The notes: a model not told the origin generated them from the letters alone. A stretch of DNA of 64,000 nt from Aldehydirespirator sp963667505 (GCA_963667505.2 OY763490.2:4030001-4094000), one strand, 5' to 3'. Shown: positions 33,643 to 45,408, counted from the first letter of the stretch. Translations and numbers: made by a program.

Positions 33643-35034
33643 TCAGCCGGCTTCGCTGTGGGTCACGGGCTCTTCGCCCATCCACTCCCGCAGGGTGTTC
33701 TTGAGCTTGGTCTGCTGGATGAACAGGTCGTGCTCCGCGTCGGCCTCGCCTGCGGGCTGGGGCGCCTTGAAGTAGAAGCTGAGCCACTCCTGCACGCCTG
33801 ACTCGCCCGCCCGGGCGGCCAGGTCCATGAACAGGGCCAGGTCGAGCACGATCGGCGCGGCCAGGATCGAGTCCCGGCACAGGAAGTCGACCTTGATCTG
33901 CATCGGGTAGCCGAGCCAGCCGAAGATGTCGATGTTGTCCCAGCCCTCCTTGTTGTCGCCCCGGGGCGGGTAGTAGTTGATCCGCACCACGTGGTGGATC
34001 TCGTCGTAGAGGTCGGGATACAGCTCGGGCTGCAGGATCGTGCCCAGCACCCCCAGCTTGGAGACCTCCTTGGTCTTGAAGTTCTCGGGGGCGTCGAGCA
34101 CCTCGCCGTCGCGGTTGCCCAGGATGTTGGTGGAGTACCAGCCCCGCAGGCCCAGCATCCGGGCCTTCAGGCCGGGCGCGATCAGCGTCTTCATCAGGGT
34201 CTGGCCGGTCTTGAAATCCTTGCCCGCCACCGGCACGCCCCGGACGCGGGACAGCTCCTCCATGCACGGCAGGTCGACGGTGAGGTTGGGGGCGCCGTTG
34301 GCGAACGGCACATCGCTCTGCAGCGCGGCGTACGCGTAGATCTGGCTGGGGGCGATGGCGTCGTGGTCGGCCTTGAGCCCGGCCTCGAACGACTCCACCG
34401 ACTCGTGCACCTCGGTCGGCTCCGAGAACGCCTCGGTGGAGCCGCACCACACCATCACCAGCCGGTCGCAGTCGTGGGCGCTACGGAAGCTCTCGATGTC
34501 GTCCATCAGGGCCTGGGCCTGGTGCCATTTGGACGCCGACGGCTTGACCCGCACGCCGTCGAGGCGGCTCACCCATTGCCGGTCGAACACCGCGTCCATG
34601 GCCACCACGCTTTCGAGCTCGGCGGAGATGGCGCCGAGTTCGCGTTCCTCCAGCACGCCGCAGGTGCGGGCCGCCTCCAGGACGTTGGCCGACAGCGGGT
34701 CCCAGCCGCCGAAGACCAAGTCGTCGAGGCCGGCCAGCGGCACGAACTCCCTGATCGGGGGATTGCGGTTCTCGGTCTTGGTGCCGAGGCGGATGTGGGC
34801 CATCTGGCTGATCGAGCCGATGGGCGGGCTCAAGCCCCGCCGGGCCGCGATCACCCCCGCGACGAAGGTGGAGGCCACCGCGCCCATGCCGGGCGTCAGC
34901 ACGCCCAGGTTGCCGGTGGCTGGCGCGACCTGACGGGCGGTCCCCTTCACGCCCGTCGCGGGCGTGAAAGCCGAGGCGCGCCCCGAGTCCCGGTCCGGCT
35001 CTGCTTGAGTTGTGGCAGCAGTCATGTCGAACAT
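33643..35034 (-). CDS. ino1: Inositol-3-phosphate (myo-inositol-1-phosphate) synthase family protein
   Basis: About 463 residues. The NAD-binding loop GNLGVLTPGMGAVASTFVAG, the LDDLVFGGWD segment, the catalytic-domain motif AGKDFKTGQTLMKT and WYSTNILGNRDG identify the family, which converts glucose-6-phosphate to inositol phosphate, needed in actinobacteria for phosphatidylinositol and mycothiol. An in-frame TTG lies at 35052; I use ATG 35034 (ATG 35025 also possible) because TATTAT (35066-35061) would place the mRNA start near 35054. No good ribosome-binding site is visible. Divergent from a LysR gene 61 nt away. Confidence 0.88.
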   Translation of the reverse strand: MFDMTAATTQAEPDRDSGRASAFTPATGVKGTARQVAPATGNLGVLTPGMGAVASTFVAGVIAARRGLSPPIGSISQMAHIRLGTKTENRNPPIREFVPLAGLDDLVFGGWDPLSANVLEAARTCGVLEERELGAISAELESVVAMDAVFDRQWVSRLDGVRVKPSASKWHQAQALMDDIESFRSAHDCDRLVMVWCGSTEAFSEPTEVHESVESFEAGLKADHDAIAPSQIYAYAALQSDVPFANGAPNLTVDLPCMEELSRVRGVPVAGKDFKTGQTLMKTLIAPGLKARMLGLRGWYSTNILGNRDGEVLDAPENFKTKEVSKLGVLGTILQPELYPDLYDEIHHVVRINYYPPRGDNKEGWDNIDIFGWLGYPMQIKVDFLCRDSILAAPIVLDLALFMDLAARAGESGVQEWLSFYFKAPQPAGEADAEHDLFIQQTKLKNTLREWMGEEPVTHSEAG

Positions 35035-35095
35035 AGTAAAGGGTTGCTTCAAGAGAATGGATAATAGTGAAGTAAAACTGAACTAACCTGGGCGG

Positions 35096-35980
35096 ATGGC
35101 CGTCGCCCTGCCTGATCTGTCGATCCGTCAGCTCGAGTATCTGGTAGCGGTTGCGGACGCGGACACGTTCGCACTGGCTGCCGAGCGGGTCGGTGTGAGT
35201 CCCTCGGCTCTCTCGCAAGGACTAGCCGAGCTGGAGCGCCGCATCGGCGTGCCGCTGTTCGACCGGGAGGGCCGGCGCCGGGTGCTGCGAAACGACGTCC
35301 GGCCCGTTCTCGACCACGCCCGCCAGGTGGTGGCCCTCACCGCCGACCTGACCGAATGGGCGCAGCGGACCCGCTCGGGGGACCACGGGCGGCTCCGCCT
35401 CGGAATGATCGACGCCTCGGCTGTCCAGCACCACGGCGAGGCGCTGCGACGCTTCCGGGCCGAGCACCCCGGGCTGAGGATCCATCTGCGGGTAGCGCCC
35501 TCGGGCGAGCTGCTGCGAGAGCTCGTGGACGGGGCTCTCGATCTGGCGGTTTGCGTGGAGCCTCCCGAGTCGGTCAGGGGCGTGCGCGCCGAGCCGCTGC
35601 TGAGCGAGGACCTCTCCGTCTACGCACCCGATGGGCGCCGGCAGCCCGGACCCGGAGCCGGCTGGGGTCCGTGGGTGCTGTTCCCCCGGGGCGCGCACAC
35701 CCGGGCGGTGGCGGAGACCGCTCTTCGCCGACGGGGGGCGCCGCTCGATGTGGTGGCCGAGTCGCACCAACCCGAGGTGCTGTGCGAGATGGTGCGGCTC
35801 GGGCTGGGATGGTCGGTTCTGCCCGCGGTGCAGGCCGAGTGGGGCGATCGGCCCCTGACGGGCTGCGGAGTGCTGGCCCGTCGCCGGCTCGTCACCGCGC
35901 GCCGCTCCGGAGCGGCCCCCCATCCGGCCGGCCTGCTGCTTGAGAAGGCTCTGCGAGCCGCACCGCCGATATCGACGTAG
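35096..35980 (+). CDS. LysR family transcriptional regulator
   Basis: A 294-residue LysR protein. Residues 8-66 form the winged helix (SIRQLEYLVAVADADTFALA, then VSPSALSQGLAELERRIGV and LFDREGR), followed by the periplasmic-binding-like effector domain. TAACCT (35084-35089) ends 6 nt before the ATG, suggesting a leaderless message. The divergent layout makes the ino1-like gene a likely target. Confidence 0.88.
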   Translation: MAVALPDLSIRQLEYLVAVADADTFALAAERVGVSPSALSQGLAELERRIGVPLFDREGRRRVLRNDVRPVLDHARQVVALTADLTEWAQRTRSGDHGRLRLGMIDASAVQHHGEALRRFRAEHPGLRIHLRVAPSGELLRELVDGALDLAVCVEPPESVRGVRAEPLLSEDLSVYAPDGRRQPGPGAGWGPWVLFPRGAHTRAVAETALRRRGAPLDVVAESHQPEVLCEMVRLGLGWSVLPAVQAEWGDRPLTGCGVLARRRLVTARRSGAAPHPAGLLLEKALRAAPPIST

Positions 35981-36067
35981 CCATGCCCGCGCCCAGGCCC
36001 CGTGCTCCGGCCCGAGGCGGGGCGATAGGTTGACGCGATCGACGACCACGACGAAGGGACGGGCAAC

Positions 36068-36544
36068 ATGAGCAGCGCCGAAGCAGCGTACGCGGTCCTG
36101 AAGGCCAGCGAGGGAACCGAGAGGGGGTACAGCGACTGGTTCGAGGTCACCCAGAGCCAGATCGACGCCTTCGCGGACTGCACCCACGATCACCAGTTCA
36201 TCCATGTCGACGAGGAGCGGGCCAAGGCCGAGACGCCCTTCGGTGGCACCATCGCCCACGGCTTCCTCACACTGTCCATGCTCTCCCACTTCATTCAGTC
36301 GGTGCCGTCGGAAGAGCCGCAACTCGAAGGCGCGGTCATGGGCATCAACTACGGCTTCGACCGGGTGCGCTTCATCAATCCGGTCCAGCGGGGCAAGCGG
36401 GTGCGGGCCCACGTCGCCGTCAAGTCGGTGGAGCTCAAGGGCGCGTCCGTGCAGACCACGAACACGATCACCGTGGAGATCGCGGAAGTGGCCAAACCCG
36501 CCCTGGTGGCCGAATGGGTGATCCGCACCGTGTTCGACTCGTGA
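36068..36544 (+). CDS. MaoC-like (R)-specific enoyl-CoA hydratase
   Basis: A 158-residue hot-dog-fold protein. The hydratase motif reads DCTHDHQFIHVDEERAK, with the catalytic Asp and His, and GTIAHGFLTLSML follows, as in MaoC/NodN-type dehydratases. It would hydrate or dehydrate an acyl-CoA. Followed on the same strand by a protein of unknown function and an SDR, a likely small catabolic operon. Confidence 0.88.
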   Translation: MSSAEAAYAVLKASEGTERGYSDWFEVTQSQIDAFADCTHDHQFIHVDEERAKAETPFGGTIAHGFLTLSMLSHFIQSVPSEEPQLEGAVMGINYGFDRVRFINPVQRGKRVRAHVAVKSVELKGASVQTTNTITVEIAEVAKPALVAEWVIRTVFDS

Positions 36545-36635
36545 GCGCACCCTGCGGCCTGCCCACGGCGAGGCACATGCGGTGGCTCGCGAGCGCACGC
36601 CCGTGCCGACCCACCGACAACCACGAGGGGAACCC

Positions 36636-37436
36636 ATGAACACCTACCCGATCCGGGTCGGCAGCTGCCTGTTCACCATGGTCGATCCCGAGCGTGGCCA
36701 CGAGGTGGCCTACAACCGCTGGTACGAGCGCGACCACTTCTACGCAGGGTGCCTGGTCGGACCGTGGCTGTTCTCGGGGCGGCGCTGGGTGGCCACCCGC
36801 GACCTCAAGGACCTGCGGTTCCCGGACGACTCGCCGCTGGCCGTGCCGATAGACGCCGGCTCCTACTTGGCCGTCTACTGGGTCCACGAGGGCCGCCACC
36901 GCGAGCACTTCGCGTGGGCCATCGACCAGGTGGTGGACCTCTACAAGGACGGGCGCGGCTTCAACAACCGGATCCACGCCCACACCGTGCTGCTGCACAA
37001 GCCGTGGTCGCACTACCGCGACGACGACCCGGTGCCCATCGAGCTGGCCCTCGACCATCCCTACCGGGGATTGGCCGTGATGGCGGTCGACCCGGCCGAG
37101 GGCGCCGCCCCCAACGGCCTCGACGCTCATTTGCAGGCCGAGGCCCTGCCCGCGCTGATGGAGGGCTCGAGCGTGGCGTCGATGGTGTCGTGGCGCTACA
37201 TCGACCCGGTCGGCGGCGAGACGGAGCGGGCCCCCATGGACCTGGGCACACCGGCCGGCCCGGCCGAGCGCCAGGTGCAGATGTTCTTCCTCGACGGCGA
37301 CCCGGCCGACGCCTGGGACCGGTTCCGGGCCTACGCGGCCGGGCTGGCCGACGCCGGCGTCGGGAACGTGGTGTTCGCGGCCCCGTTCCGCCCCACCATC
37401 GTCGGCACCGACACGTACACAGACCAGCTCTGGTAA
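36636..37436 (+). CDS. Uncharacterised protein, possibly of two alpha/beta-barrel-like halves
   Basis: A 266-residue protein I do not recognise with confidence. The N-terminal part (EVAYNRWYERDHFYAG) resembles the YNRWYxxxH pattern of Dabb/EthD-like dimeric alpha/beta-barrel proteins, and the last third (RQVQMFFLDGDPADAWDRFR) could be a second such half. No signal peptide or membrane helix. GAGGGGAAC precedes ATG 36636. Position between a MaoC hydratase and an SDR suggests a role in the same pathway. Confidence 0.65.
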   Translation: MNTYPIRVGSCLFTMVDPERGHEVAYNRWYERDHFYAGCLVGPWLFSGRRWVATRDLKDLRFPDDSPLAVPIDAGSYLAVYWVHEGRHREHFAWAIDQVVDLYKDGRGFNNRIHAHTVLLHKPWSHYRDDDPVPIELALDHPYRGLAVMAVDPAEGAAPNGLDAHLQAEALPALMEGSSVASMVSWRYIDPVGGETERAPMDLGTPAGPAERQVQMFFLDGDPADAWDRFRAYAAGLADAGVGNVVFAAPFRPTIVGTDTYTDQLW

Positions 37437-37458
37437 GCGCGAAGGGAGACTCGATCCC

Positions 37459-38250
37459 ATGATTCTCGAAGGACGAACCGTGCTGGTGGTGGGCGTCGGC
37501 CCTGGGCTGGGCTCAAGCTGTGCCCGGCTGGCCCTGCGCGACGGGGCCAATGTGGCCGTGATGGCCCGCAATTCCGAGCGCCTGGCCGCGGCCGCGGCCG
37601 AGCTCGACCCGACAGGCGAGCGGATCGTCGCCTGCCCGGGCGACGTCACCAGCCAGGACGACTGCAACGCGGCGGCCGACGCGGCGGCCGAACGCTTCGG
37701 CGAGCTTCACGCGGTGGTCAACGTGGCCGCCCTCGACACCCAGAAGGGGGCGTTCCACAACACCACCGACGAGGACTGGACGCTCAACCTCACCGTCAAC
37801 GTGCTCGGCGCGGTGCATGTGGTTCGGGCGGTCGAGCCACACATGAAGGCGGCCGGAGGGGGCTCGGTGGTGCTGATCGGGTCGCAGGCGTCGATGAGGC
37901 CGGTGGCAGAGTTCCCCCAGAGCCCCTACGGAGCGGCCAAGTCGGCGCTGCTGTCGGTGGCCCGCGACCTCGCCTCCGAGCTCGGCCCGTCGGGGATCAG
38001 GGTCAACACGGTTGTTCCGAGCTGGATGTGGGGACCCAACGTCAAGCTCTACTGCGAGTGGCAGGCCGGCGTGAGAGGCATCACCGCCGAGGAGGTCAAG
38101 CACGAGATCGCCCAGGGGATGGCCCTGCGGGAGATGCCCAACGACTCCGACGCGGCCGAGGCCGCGATGTTCCTGGCCTCCGAGCGGGCCCGGATGATCA
38201 CCGGCCAGACCCTCGTAGTCAACGCCGGCCACTTCTACCCCGTCGCCTAA
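37459..38250 (+). CDS. SDR family oxidoreductase
   Basis: A 263-residue short-chain dehydrogenase/reductase. The nucleotide-binding loop is VVGVGPGLGSS (residues 10-20), the central motif reads NVAALD in place of NNAG, the catalytic Ser is in LIGSQAS, and the YGAAKSA motif supplies Tyr and Lys. The cofactor and substrate are not determined. GAAGGGAG lies before ATG 37459. Starts 22 nt after the unknown gene. Confidence 0.9.
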   Translation: MILEGRTVLVVGVGPGLGSSCARLALRDGANVAVMARNSERLAAAAAELDPTGERIVACPGDVTSQDDCNAAADAAAERFGELHAVVNVAALDTQKGAFHNTTDEDWTLNLTVNVLGAVHVVRAVEPHMKAAGGGSVVLIGSQASMRPVAEFPQSPYGAAKSALLSVARDLASELGPSGIRVNTVVPSWMWGPNVKLYCEWQAGVRGITAEEVKHEIAQGMALREMPNDSDAAEAAMFLASERARMITGQTLVVNAGHFYPVA

Positions 38251-38360
38251 CCGCCCCGCGCGCCCACCGGCGCCGCAATCCGCCGGTTGAACGTCAACCG
38301 CCCCAGGTTCCTCACGAGGTGATCGGCATTGGCTCTAGTGGTTCCGAGTCCCTCAAGGAC

Positions 38361-39005
38361 ATGACGGTGGTGCGCCTGCGGGGCGTTGTCGTGCTGCTGG
38401 GGGGCTTCCCGGCGCTGGCCGGAGCCGACCTCGACGTGGGCCGCTCCGAGGTGGTGCTGGTCGGAGGCGCCAACGGGGCCGGCAAGTCGACCCTGTTGCA
38501 TCTGTGCGCCGGTCTTCTCCCGCCGGCGTCGGGCCAGGCCGAGGTGCTTGGTTGCGACCTGGGCGACGACCGGGCCGCGGTGCGCCGCCGGGTCGGTCTG
38601 TTGGGCCACGACACCGCCCTCTACGGCGAGTTGAGCGCAACCGAGAACCTGAACGTCTGGGCCCGGGCGGCCAGAGTGCCCGACGCCGATGTCTCACGCG
38701 CACTCGATCGTCTGGGCCTGCCTGAGCGCCTGCGGGACGTGCCGTCGGCGCGCCTGTCGGCGGGGCAGCGTCGTCGGGTCGCGCTGGCCGCGATCGTTGT
38801 GCGCCGGCCCGAACTGTGGCTGCTCGACGAGCCCCACGCCGGGCTCGACCGTGACGGCAGACAAATCGTGGACAGCATTGTGAGCGAGGCAGCCGGAGCC
38901 GGGGCCGCGGTCTTGCTCGCCTCCCATGAGGCGGGCCCGGCAGACGGTTTGGCAACTCGGGCCGTGACCATGGTCGGTGGGACGGTGAGTGCCGGTGTGG
39001 CGTGA
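38361..39005 (+). CDS. ccmA: Heme exporter ATPase CcmA
   Basis: A 214-residue ABC ATPase. Walker A GGANGAGKST (36-45 region), signature LSAGQRRRVALA and Walker B LWLLDEPHAGLD are present. Small single-domain ATPase length and position before ccmB identify it as CcmA, which powers release of holo-CcmE from CcmC/D in System I cytochrome c maturation. The frame is open upstream across the SDR end, but the domain starts at ATG 38361; GTG 38319 is an alternative. Overlaps ccmB by 17 nt. Confidence 0.85.
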   Translation: MTVVRLRGVVVLLGGFPALAGADLDVGRSEVVLVGGANGAGKSTLLHLCAGLLPPASGQAEVLGCDLGDDRAAVRRRVGLLGHDTALYGELSATENLNVWARAARVPDADVSRALDRLGLPERLRDVPSARLSAGQRRRVALAAIVVRRPELWLLDEPHAGLDRDGRQIVDSIVSEAAGAGAAVLLASHEAGPADGLATRAVTMVGGTVSAGVA

Positions 39006-39684
39006 CCTGAGAGCCCTCGTGGGCGATGCGGGCCTGGTGGCGGCCAAGGACCTCCGCATTGAATGGCGGGCTCGCACCACTGTGGGCCAGATCGTGCCCT
39101 TCGGGCTGCTAGTGCTGGTGCTGTTCGGCTTCGCGCTCAGCGCCAACCGTCCGACGCTTCGGCTGGCCACGCCGGGGTTGCTCTGGATGACGGTGCTGTT
39201 CGCAACCGTGGTGGCGGTGCAGCGCTCCGCGGCGGTGGAGTCAGCCGACGGTGCCCGCCGTGTGCTGCTGCTCAGCGGCATGTCGCCCGCCGCTGCCTTC
39301 GTCGGCAAGGCCGCCGCGGTGGCGGTGCAATTGCTGGCAGTGGAGGTGGTGCTCATCGCCGGCGTCGTCGTGCTCTACGACGCCAGGATCGAGTCGCTTC
39401 CATTGGTCGCGGCGGCGTCGGCCGCGGCGACCGTGGGGCTGTCGGCCGCCGGTAGCCTGCTAGGTGCTGTGGTTGCAGGAGTCCGAGCCCATCAGACGGT
39501 CCTGCCGATCCTGCTGTTGCCGGTGGTGGCGCCGGTGCTGATCGCCGCGACCAGGGCCTTCGAGGACGCCTTGGGCCTCTCCGCACTCAACGGCTGGTCA
39601 TGGGTTGCGCTGCTGGCCGGTTTCGCCGCCGTGAACGCGATGATCGGCGCAGCCGTCTACGGCGCGCTGATGGATGACGTATGA
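38989..39684 (+). CDS. ccmB: Heme exporter permease CcmB
   Basis: A 231-residue protein with six hydrophobic helices. The N-terminal AAKDLRIEWRARTTVGQIVPFGLLV region is characteristic of CcmB. Membrane partner of CcmA. Starts at GTG 38989 inside ccmA; its TGA overlaps ccmC as ATGA. Confidence 0.87.
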   Translation: MPVWRDLRALVGDAGLVAAKDLRIEWRARTTVGQIVPFGLLVLVLFGFALSANRPTLRLATPGLLWMTVLFATVVAVQRSAAVESADGARRVLLLSGMSPAAAFVGKAAAVAVQLLAVEVVLIAGVVVLYDARIESLPLVAAASAAATVGLSAAGSLLGAVVAGVRAHQTVLPILLLPVVAPVLIAATRAFEDALGLSALNGWSWVALLAGFAAVNAMIGAAVYGALMDDV

Positions 39685-40451
39685 CCCCCACGGAGTCGGC
39701 GACCGCCCCTCAACTGGTCGGGTACTTGGGCGACTCGGCCCGCACCGGGTCGCGCTTCACGTTCTGGCTCGGGGCGGCGACTCTGGCCGGCCTCGGTGCC
39801 GTGGCTGCGCTCGGTCTGCTGGCCGCGCCCGCCGACGACGTTCAGGGAGACGCGGTGCGGATCATCTTCGTGCATGTGCCGTCAGCGTTCGGTGCCTACG
39901 CCGCGTTCGGGCTCACCGCGCTCGGCTCGGTCATGTGGCTGTGGCGGCGATCGGTGTGGTGGGACATCGTGGCCCACGCTGGAGCCGAGGTGGGCGTGCT
40001 GCTGTGCGGTCTCACCCTCGTCACCGGGATGCTGTGGGGTCGGCCCACCTGGGGCACCTATTGGGAATGGGGAGACGTGCGCCTTGTCACCACCCTCATC
40101 CTGTTCTTGGTGATGGTGGGCTACCTGTCGGTGCGGGCCCTCGGCGGCGAGGCGGACTCAGTCGCTACCCGGGCCGCGGTGGTGGGACTGGTCGGCGCGG
40201 TCAACATCCCCATTGTGAACCGCTCGGTGGACTGGTGGGCCAACCGCACCCTGCACCAGCAGTCCTCCATCACCGACGGCAAGCTCGAGGACCTGACGCT
40301 GTTCACGCTGTTCCTGGCGCTGGTCGTGGTGGCCATGGCGATCCTGTGGATGATCGTGCACCGTTTCCGTATCGCCTGGCTGGAGCGCCAACTGGCCGAA
40401 CGCGACCTTCGTGACGCCATCAAGGCCCGGCGAGCCGAGGCCTTTCGATGA
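39681..40451 (+). CDS. ccmC: Heme handling protein CcmC
   Basis: A 256-residue six-helix membrane protein with the tryptophan-rich heme-handling segment RPTWGTYWEWGDVRLVTT, matching CcmC. Conserved His residues flank it (IFVHVPSA and WDIVAHAGAE). It loads heme onto CcmE. ATG overlaps the ccmB stop. Confidence 0.9.
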   Translation: MTPTESATAPQLVGYLGDSARTGSRFTFWLGAATLAGLGAVAALGLLAAPADDVQGDAVRIIFVHVPSAFGAYAAFGLTALGSVMWLWRRSVWWDIVAHAGAEVGVLLCGLTLVTGMLWGRPTWGTYWEWGDVRLVTTLILFLVMVGYLSVRALGGEADSVATRAAVVGLVGAVNIPIVNRSVDWWANRTLHQQSSITDGKLEDLTLFTLFLALVVVAMAILWMIVHRFRIAWLERQLAERDLRDAIKARRAEAFR

Positions 40452-40515
40452 GCAGCCCCGACGGTCGAAGCCGGCCGGGATGCCCGCGAGGCGAGTCGTC
40501 CAGGAGCCTGAAGCC

Positions 40516-40653
40516 GTGAGTCAGGTCGGCTATGTGGCCGCGGCCTGGGGCGTGACGCTGGCCGCGACCGGCTTGTACGCCGTGGCCCTGAGGCTGCGCG
40601 GACGCCGCTTGTTGCGCCGTGCCCGCGCCTTGGGCAGCGACGACGCTCCGTGA
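40516..40653 (+). CDS. ccmD: Small membrane protein CcmD
   Basis: A 45-residue protein with one membrane helix (GYVAAAWGVTLAATGLYAVAL) and a basic C-terminal tail, the size and layout of CcmD. It helps release holo-CcmE. GTG 40516 has AGGAG at a good distance (40502-40506); ATG 40480 would add 12 residues. Its TGA overlaps ccmE as GTGA. Confidence 0.78.
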   Translation: MSQVGYVAAAWGVTLAATGLYAVALRLRGRRLLRRARALGSDDAP

Positions 40654-41186
40654 GCGTCGTGGACGACACCCCATCAGACGTCGGCCTTACGCCGGTCGCG
40701 CCGCGGCCCGCCCGCCCCGGCGGCCGCCGCCGTTGGGCCGCGGTTCTGGTGGTGGCCGGCGTGGCGGTGGCGGTGGCGCTGCTGGTCAACAACCTCCTGG
40801 GCGACGCCGCGCTGTTCTTCTACAACGCGGACGAGGCAGTGGAGCGCCGCGACGAGCTCGGCTCGCAGCGCTTCCGCATACAGGGCACGCCGGTGGGCGA
40901 GGCCGCCGAATCCTTCGACGACGATCGGCCCGTGCTGGTATTCGCCATCGGCTTCGAGGGCGCTCTGGTCGACGTGGTGCACACCGGCGACCCGCCGGAG
41001 CTGTTCCAGCCCGGCGTGCCGGTTGTACTGGAAGGCGCCTGGGCGCAGGGTTCGGGGCCGGTGGCCGCCGACGGCTGGCACTTCTCGTCTGACCGGATGC
41101 TGGTCAAGCACGACAACGACTACCGCGACCGCGACGACTACGAGCAAAGGCTCACCGAAGCCGACCAAGGCCTACCGGCGTCGTGA
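40650..41186 (+). CDS. ccmE: Periplasmic-type heme chaperone CcmE
   Basis: A 178-residue protein with one N-terminal anchor helix (about 29-48) and an OB-fold. The heme-binding segment reads MLVKHDNDY: His154 corresponds to the histidine that binds heme covalently in the standard bacterial form, and Tyr158 follows. This is the His-type rather than the Cys-type CcmE known from some archaea and bacteria. Confidence 0.9.
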   Translation: MSVVDDTPSDVGLTPVAPRPARPGGRRRWAAVLVVAGVAVAVALLVNNLLGDAALFFYNADEAVERRDELGSQRFRIQGTPVGEAAESFDDDRPVLVFAIGFEGALVDVVHTGDPPELFQPGVPVVLEGAWAQGSGPVAADGWHFSSDRMLVKHDNDYRDRDDYEQRLTEADQGLPAS

Positions 41187-41294
41187 GGGCGCTCAGCCCA
41201 TGAACCCGCTAATGCAATCCTTGCAATTTTCGGCAGGTATGACCGGTAGACGCGAAGAAATGCCCGTCCGACGGCACATCTCGGTGGCAGCGCC

Positions 41295-43330
<2,036 letters not shown>

Positions 43331-43334
<4 letters not shown>

Positions 43335-43906
43335 CTGAACCCCAGGGCACCGCTTCGTCGGGCCGCAGGATCCCGGCCCGGGCGGTGTGGATCGCGCTGC
43401 CGGTCGCGGTGGCCGCCGCGCTGTTGGTGCTGCTGCTGGCCACCCGCGACTCCGCGCCCGAACGTCGGGCTTCCAGTCCGCTGCTGGGCGGGCTAGCGCC
43501 CGCGGTGGCGGGTACCACCATCGAAGGCCAGCCATTCGACCTCGACGACTGGCGGGGCCGTTGGGTGCTAGTCAACTTCTTCCAGAGCACCTGCGTGCCC
43601 TGCATCGTCGAGCACCCTGAGCTCGTCGCCTTCGCGGCGCGCCACGCCGTCGCCGACGACGCCCGTGTCGTCTCGGTGGTCTTCGACGACAGCGAGGACA
43701 ACGTGCGGGAGTTCTTCGCCGTCCACGGGGGCGACTGGCCGGTGTTGGCCGAGGGGGCCACCGCCGCGGCGGTCGCCTACGGCGTGACCGGCGTGCCCGA
43801 GTCCTACCTGGTGGCCCCGTCGGGAGTCGTCGTGTGGAAGCAGCTCGGCGGGGTGACCGCCGACGCCATCGACGGCGTGATCGCCCGCCTCAGCGTGCCC
43901 GCATGA
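43331..43906 (+). CDS. ccmG: Thiol-disulfide oxidoreductase CcmG/DsbE
   Basis: A 191-residue membrane-anchored thioredoxin-fold protein. One N-terminal helix (about 19-37), then FFQSTCVPCIVEHPEL with the CxxC pair (TCVPC rather than the usual WCxxC), and the cis-Pro loop TGVPESYLV. It reduces the apocytochrome CxxCH cysteines before heme attachment. GTG 43331 overlaps the ccmF TGA. Confidence 0.9.
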
Positions 43907-43979
43907 GCAGTCACACCCGGAGTTGGCCGGGGCGCCGTGCGATGAGCGGCCGGGTCTGGGCCAAGTCGGCGGCGTGGGC

Positions 43980-45362
43980 ATGAGCCGGCGGGCTTGGAGT
44001 TGGGCGGCGGCTGTGGCGGTGGCCGCGGCCGCGTTCCTGTACGGGGCCACGGCCGAGAGTCCGCCCCGCACCAACGCTGACCGGGTCCACCAGCTGGCCC
44101 AGGGCCTAGCGTGCCCGGTGTGCGCCGGCCAGTCGGTGGCCGAGAGCGACGTGTCGGTGGCCCGCGAGATCCGCCGCCAGATCGCGCTGTGGGTGGACGA
44201 GGGGCGCAGCGACGCTTACATCCGCGAGCAGATCGTGTCGGTGTACGGCGAGCAGACCGACTACAACCCGCCCGCCTCCGGCCTGTCGAGCCTGGTGTGG
44301 ATACTGCCTCTCGTGGCGTCCGGCGGCATCGGCGCGGTGCTGGTGGTCACTCTGCGCTCAGCCCGCCGACGAGCCGCGGCGGCCGACGACCGGCCGGCGA
44401 TGCCCCGCCGACGATGGCGGGCCGTGGCCGCGTGGACCGCCGCGGTGGTGCTGTTCACCGCGGCCGCGGGCGTGCTGGTGGCCCGCTTCTCGGGAAGCCG
44501 CGGCGTGGGCGACTCGATCACCGGCGAGATCCGCGTCACCGCCCGCGAGCTGAACTTCCAGGCCCTCGAGGCCTTCAACGACGGCGACATCGACGGCGCC
44601 ATCGCGCTCTATGACGAGGCCCTCCAGCAGCAGCCCTCCAACGCCGAGGCCCTCACCTACCGGGGATGGCTCACCTCGCGCCGCGGAGACGCCCCTGTCG
44701 CGGTCGCCTACCTCGACGACGCCATCGCCTCGGACCCGGACTACGCCGACGCCCGGCTGTTCCGCGCCATCGTGGCCCTGGATGCCGGCGACGCCGAGCG
44801 GGCGGCCTCAGAGCTGGCCGCCTTCGACGCGCTCGACCCCTCACCGGACGCCGAGGCGCTGGTGGCCCAGGCCCGGGTGCGCGAGCGCATCGCCGAAGCC
44901 GTCGGCCTCGCCGCGCTGGAAAGGGTGGACGCGGTGTACTCCGCGCCCGGCCGGGGCAGCTTCGCCGACTCGGGCCTGACCGTCGCCGACGCGGTGGCCG
45001 CGGCCGAGGCCCGGGCGTCGCAAGGATGCGAAGGCTGCCTGCTGGACGCTCTGCAGATGCTCGACTGGGTGCTGGAGTCGAGCCCCGCCGACGCCGACGT
45101 TCTGGCCGAGCGAGGCTGGCTGCTTGTCCGCACCGGCGACGCCGAACTGCTGGACCTGGGCATGGCGCACCTGGACGAGGCCCTGTCCGTCGACCCCGGC
45201 CACGCCCGAGCCCTCGCACATCGGGCGTTCGCCCATTCAGCCCGCGGCGACACGGCCGCAGCCCGAGCCGACCTCGCCGCCTTCAACTCGCTGGAGGCGC
45301 GCCCGCCCGATCTGGTGCGCCTGATCGAAGATCAGGGCCTGCGAATCGCCCTCGGTCAGTAG
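43980..45362 (+). CDS. ccmH: CcmH fused to a CcmI/NrfG-like TPR domain
   Basis: A 460-residue protein. Residues 1-25 form an anchor; the CcmH domain follows with the redox motif LACPVCAGQSVAES and a second membrane helix (about 100-118). After a third helix (about 138-158) the rest is a TPR region (ALEAFNDGDIDGAIALYDEAL, then NAEALTYRGWLTSRRGD), comparable to CcmI, which binds apocytochrome c. One chain therefore carries CcmH and CcmI functions. ATG 43980 chosen; two earlier ATGAGC triplets (43903 and 43942) look like local duplications and one is out of frame. Confidence 0.88.
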   Translation: MSRRAWSWAAAVAVAAAAFLYGATAESPPRTNADRVHQLAQGLACPVCAGQSVAESDVSVAREIRRQIALWVDEGRSDAYIREQIVSVYGEQTDYNPPASGLSSLVWILPLVASGGIGAVLVVTLRSARRRAAAADDRPAMPRRRWRAVAAWTAAVVLFTAAAGVLVARFSGSRGVGDSITGEIRVTARELNFQALEAFNDGDIDGAIALYDEALQQQPSNAEALTYRGWLTSRRGDAPVAVAYLDDAIASDPDYADARLFRAIVALDAGDAERAASELAAFDALDPSPDAEALVAQARVRERIAEAVGLAALERVDAVYSAPGRGSFADSGLTVADAVAAAEARASQGCEGCLLDALQMLDWVLESSPADADVLAERGWLLVRTGDAELLDLGMAHLDEALSVDPGHARALAHRAFAHSARGDTAAARADLAAFNSLEARPPDLVRLIEDQGLRIALGQ

Positions 45363-45408
45363 GCGGCCGCCGTTCGGCCTGCGGGTTCGCCCACTAGCTT
45401 CGGCCGGA

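Noticed and set aside
40448..40519. ATG overlapping the ccmC stop as a start for ccmD
   Set aside because: That frame ends after 23 codons; the CcmD-like membrane helix is in another frame starting at GTG 40516 with a good ribosome-binding site.
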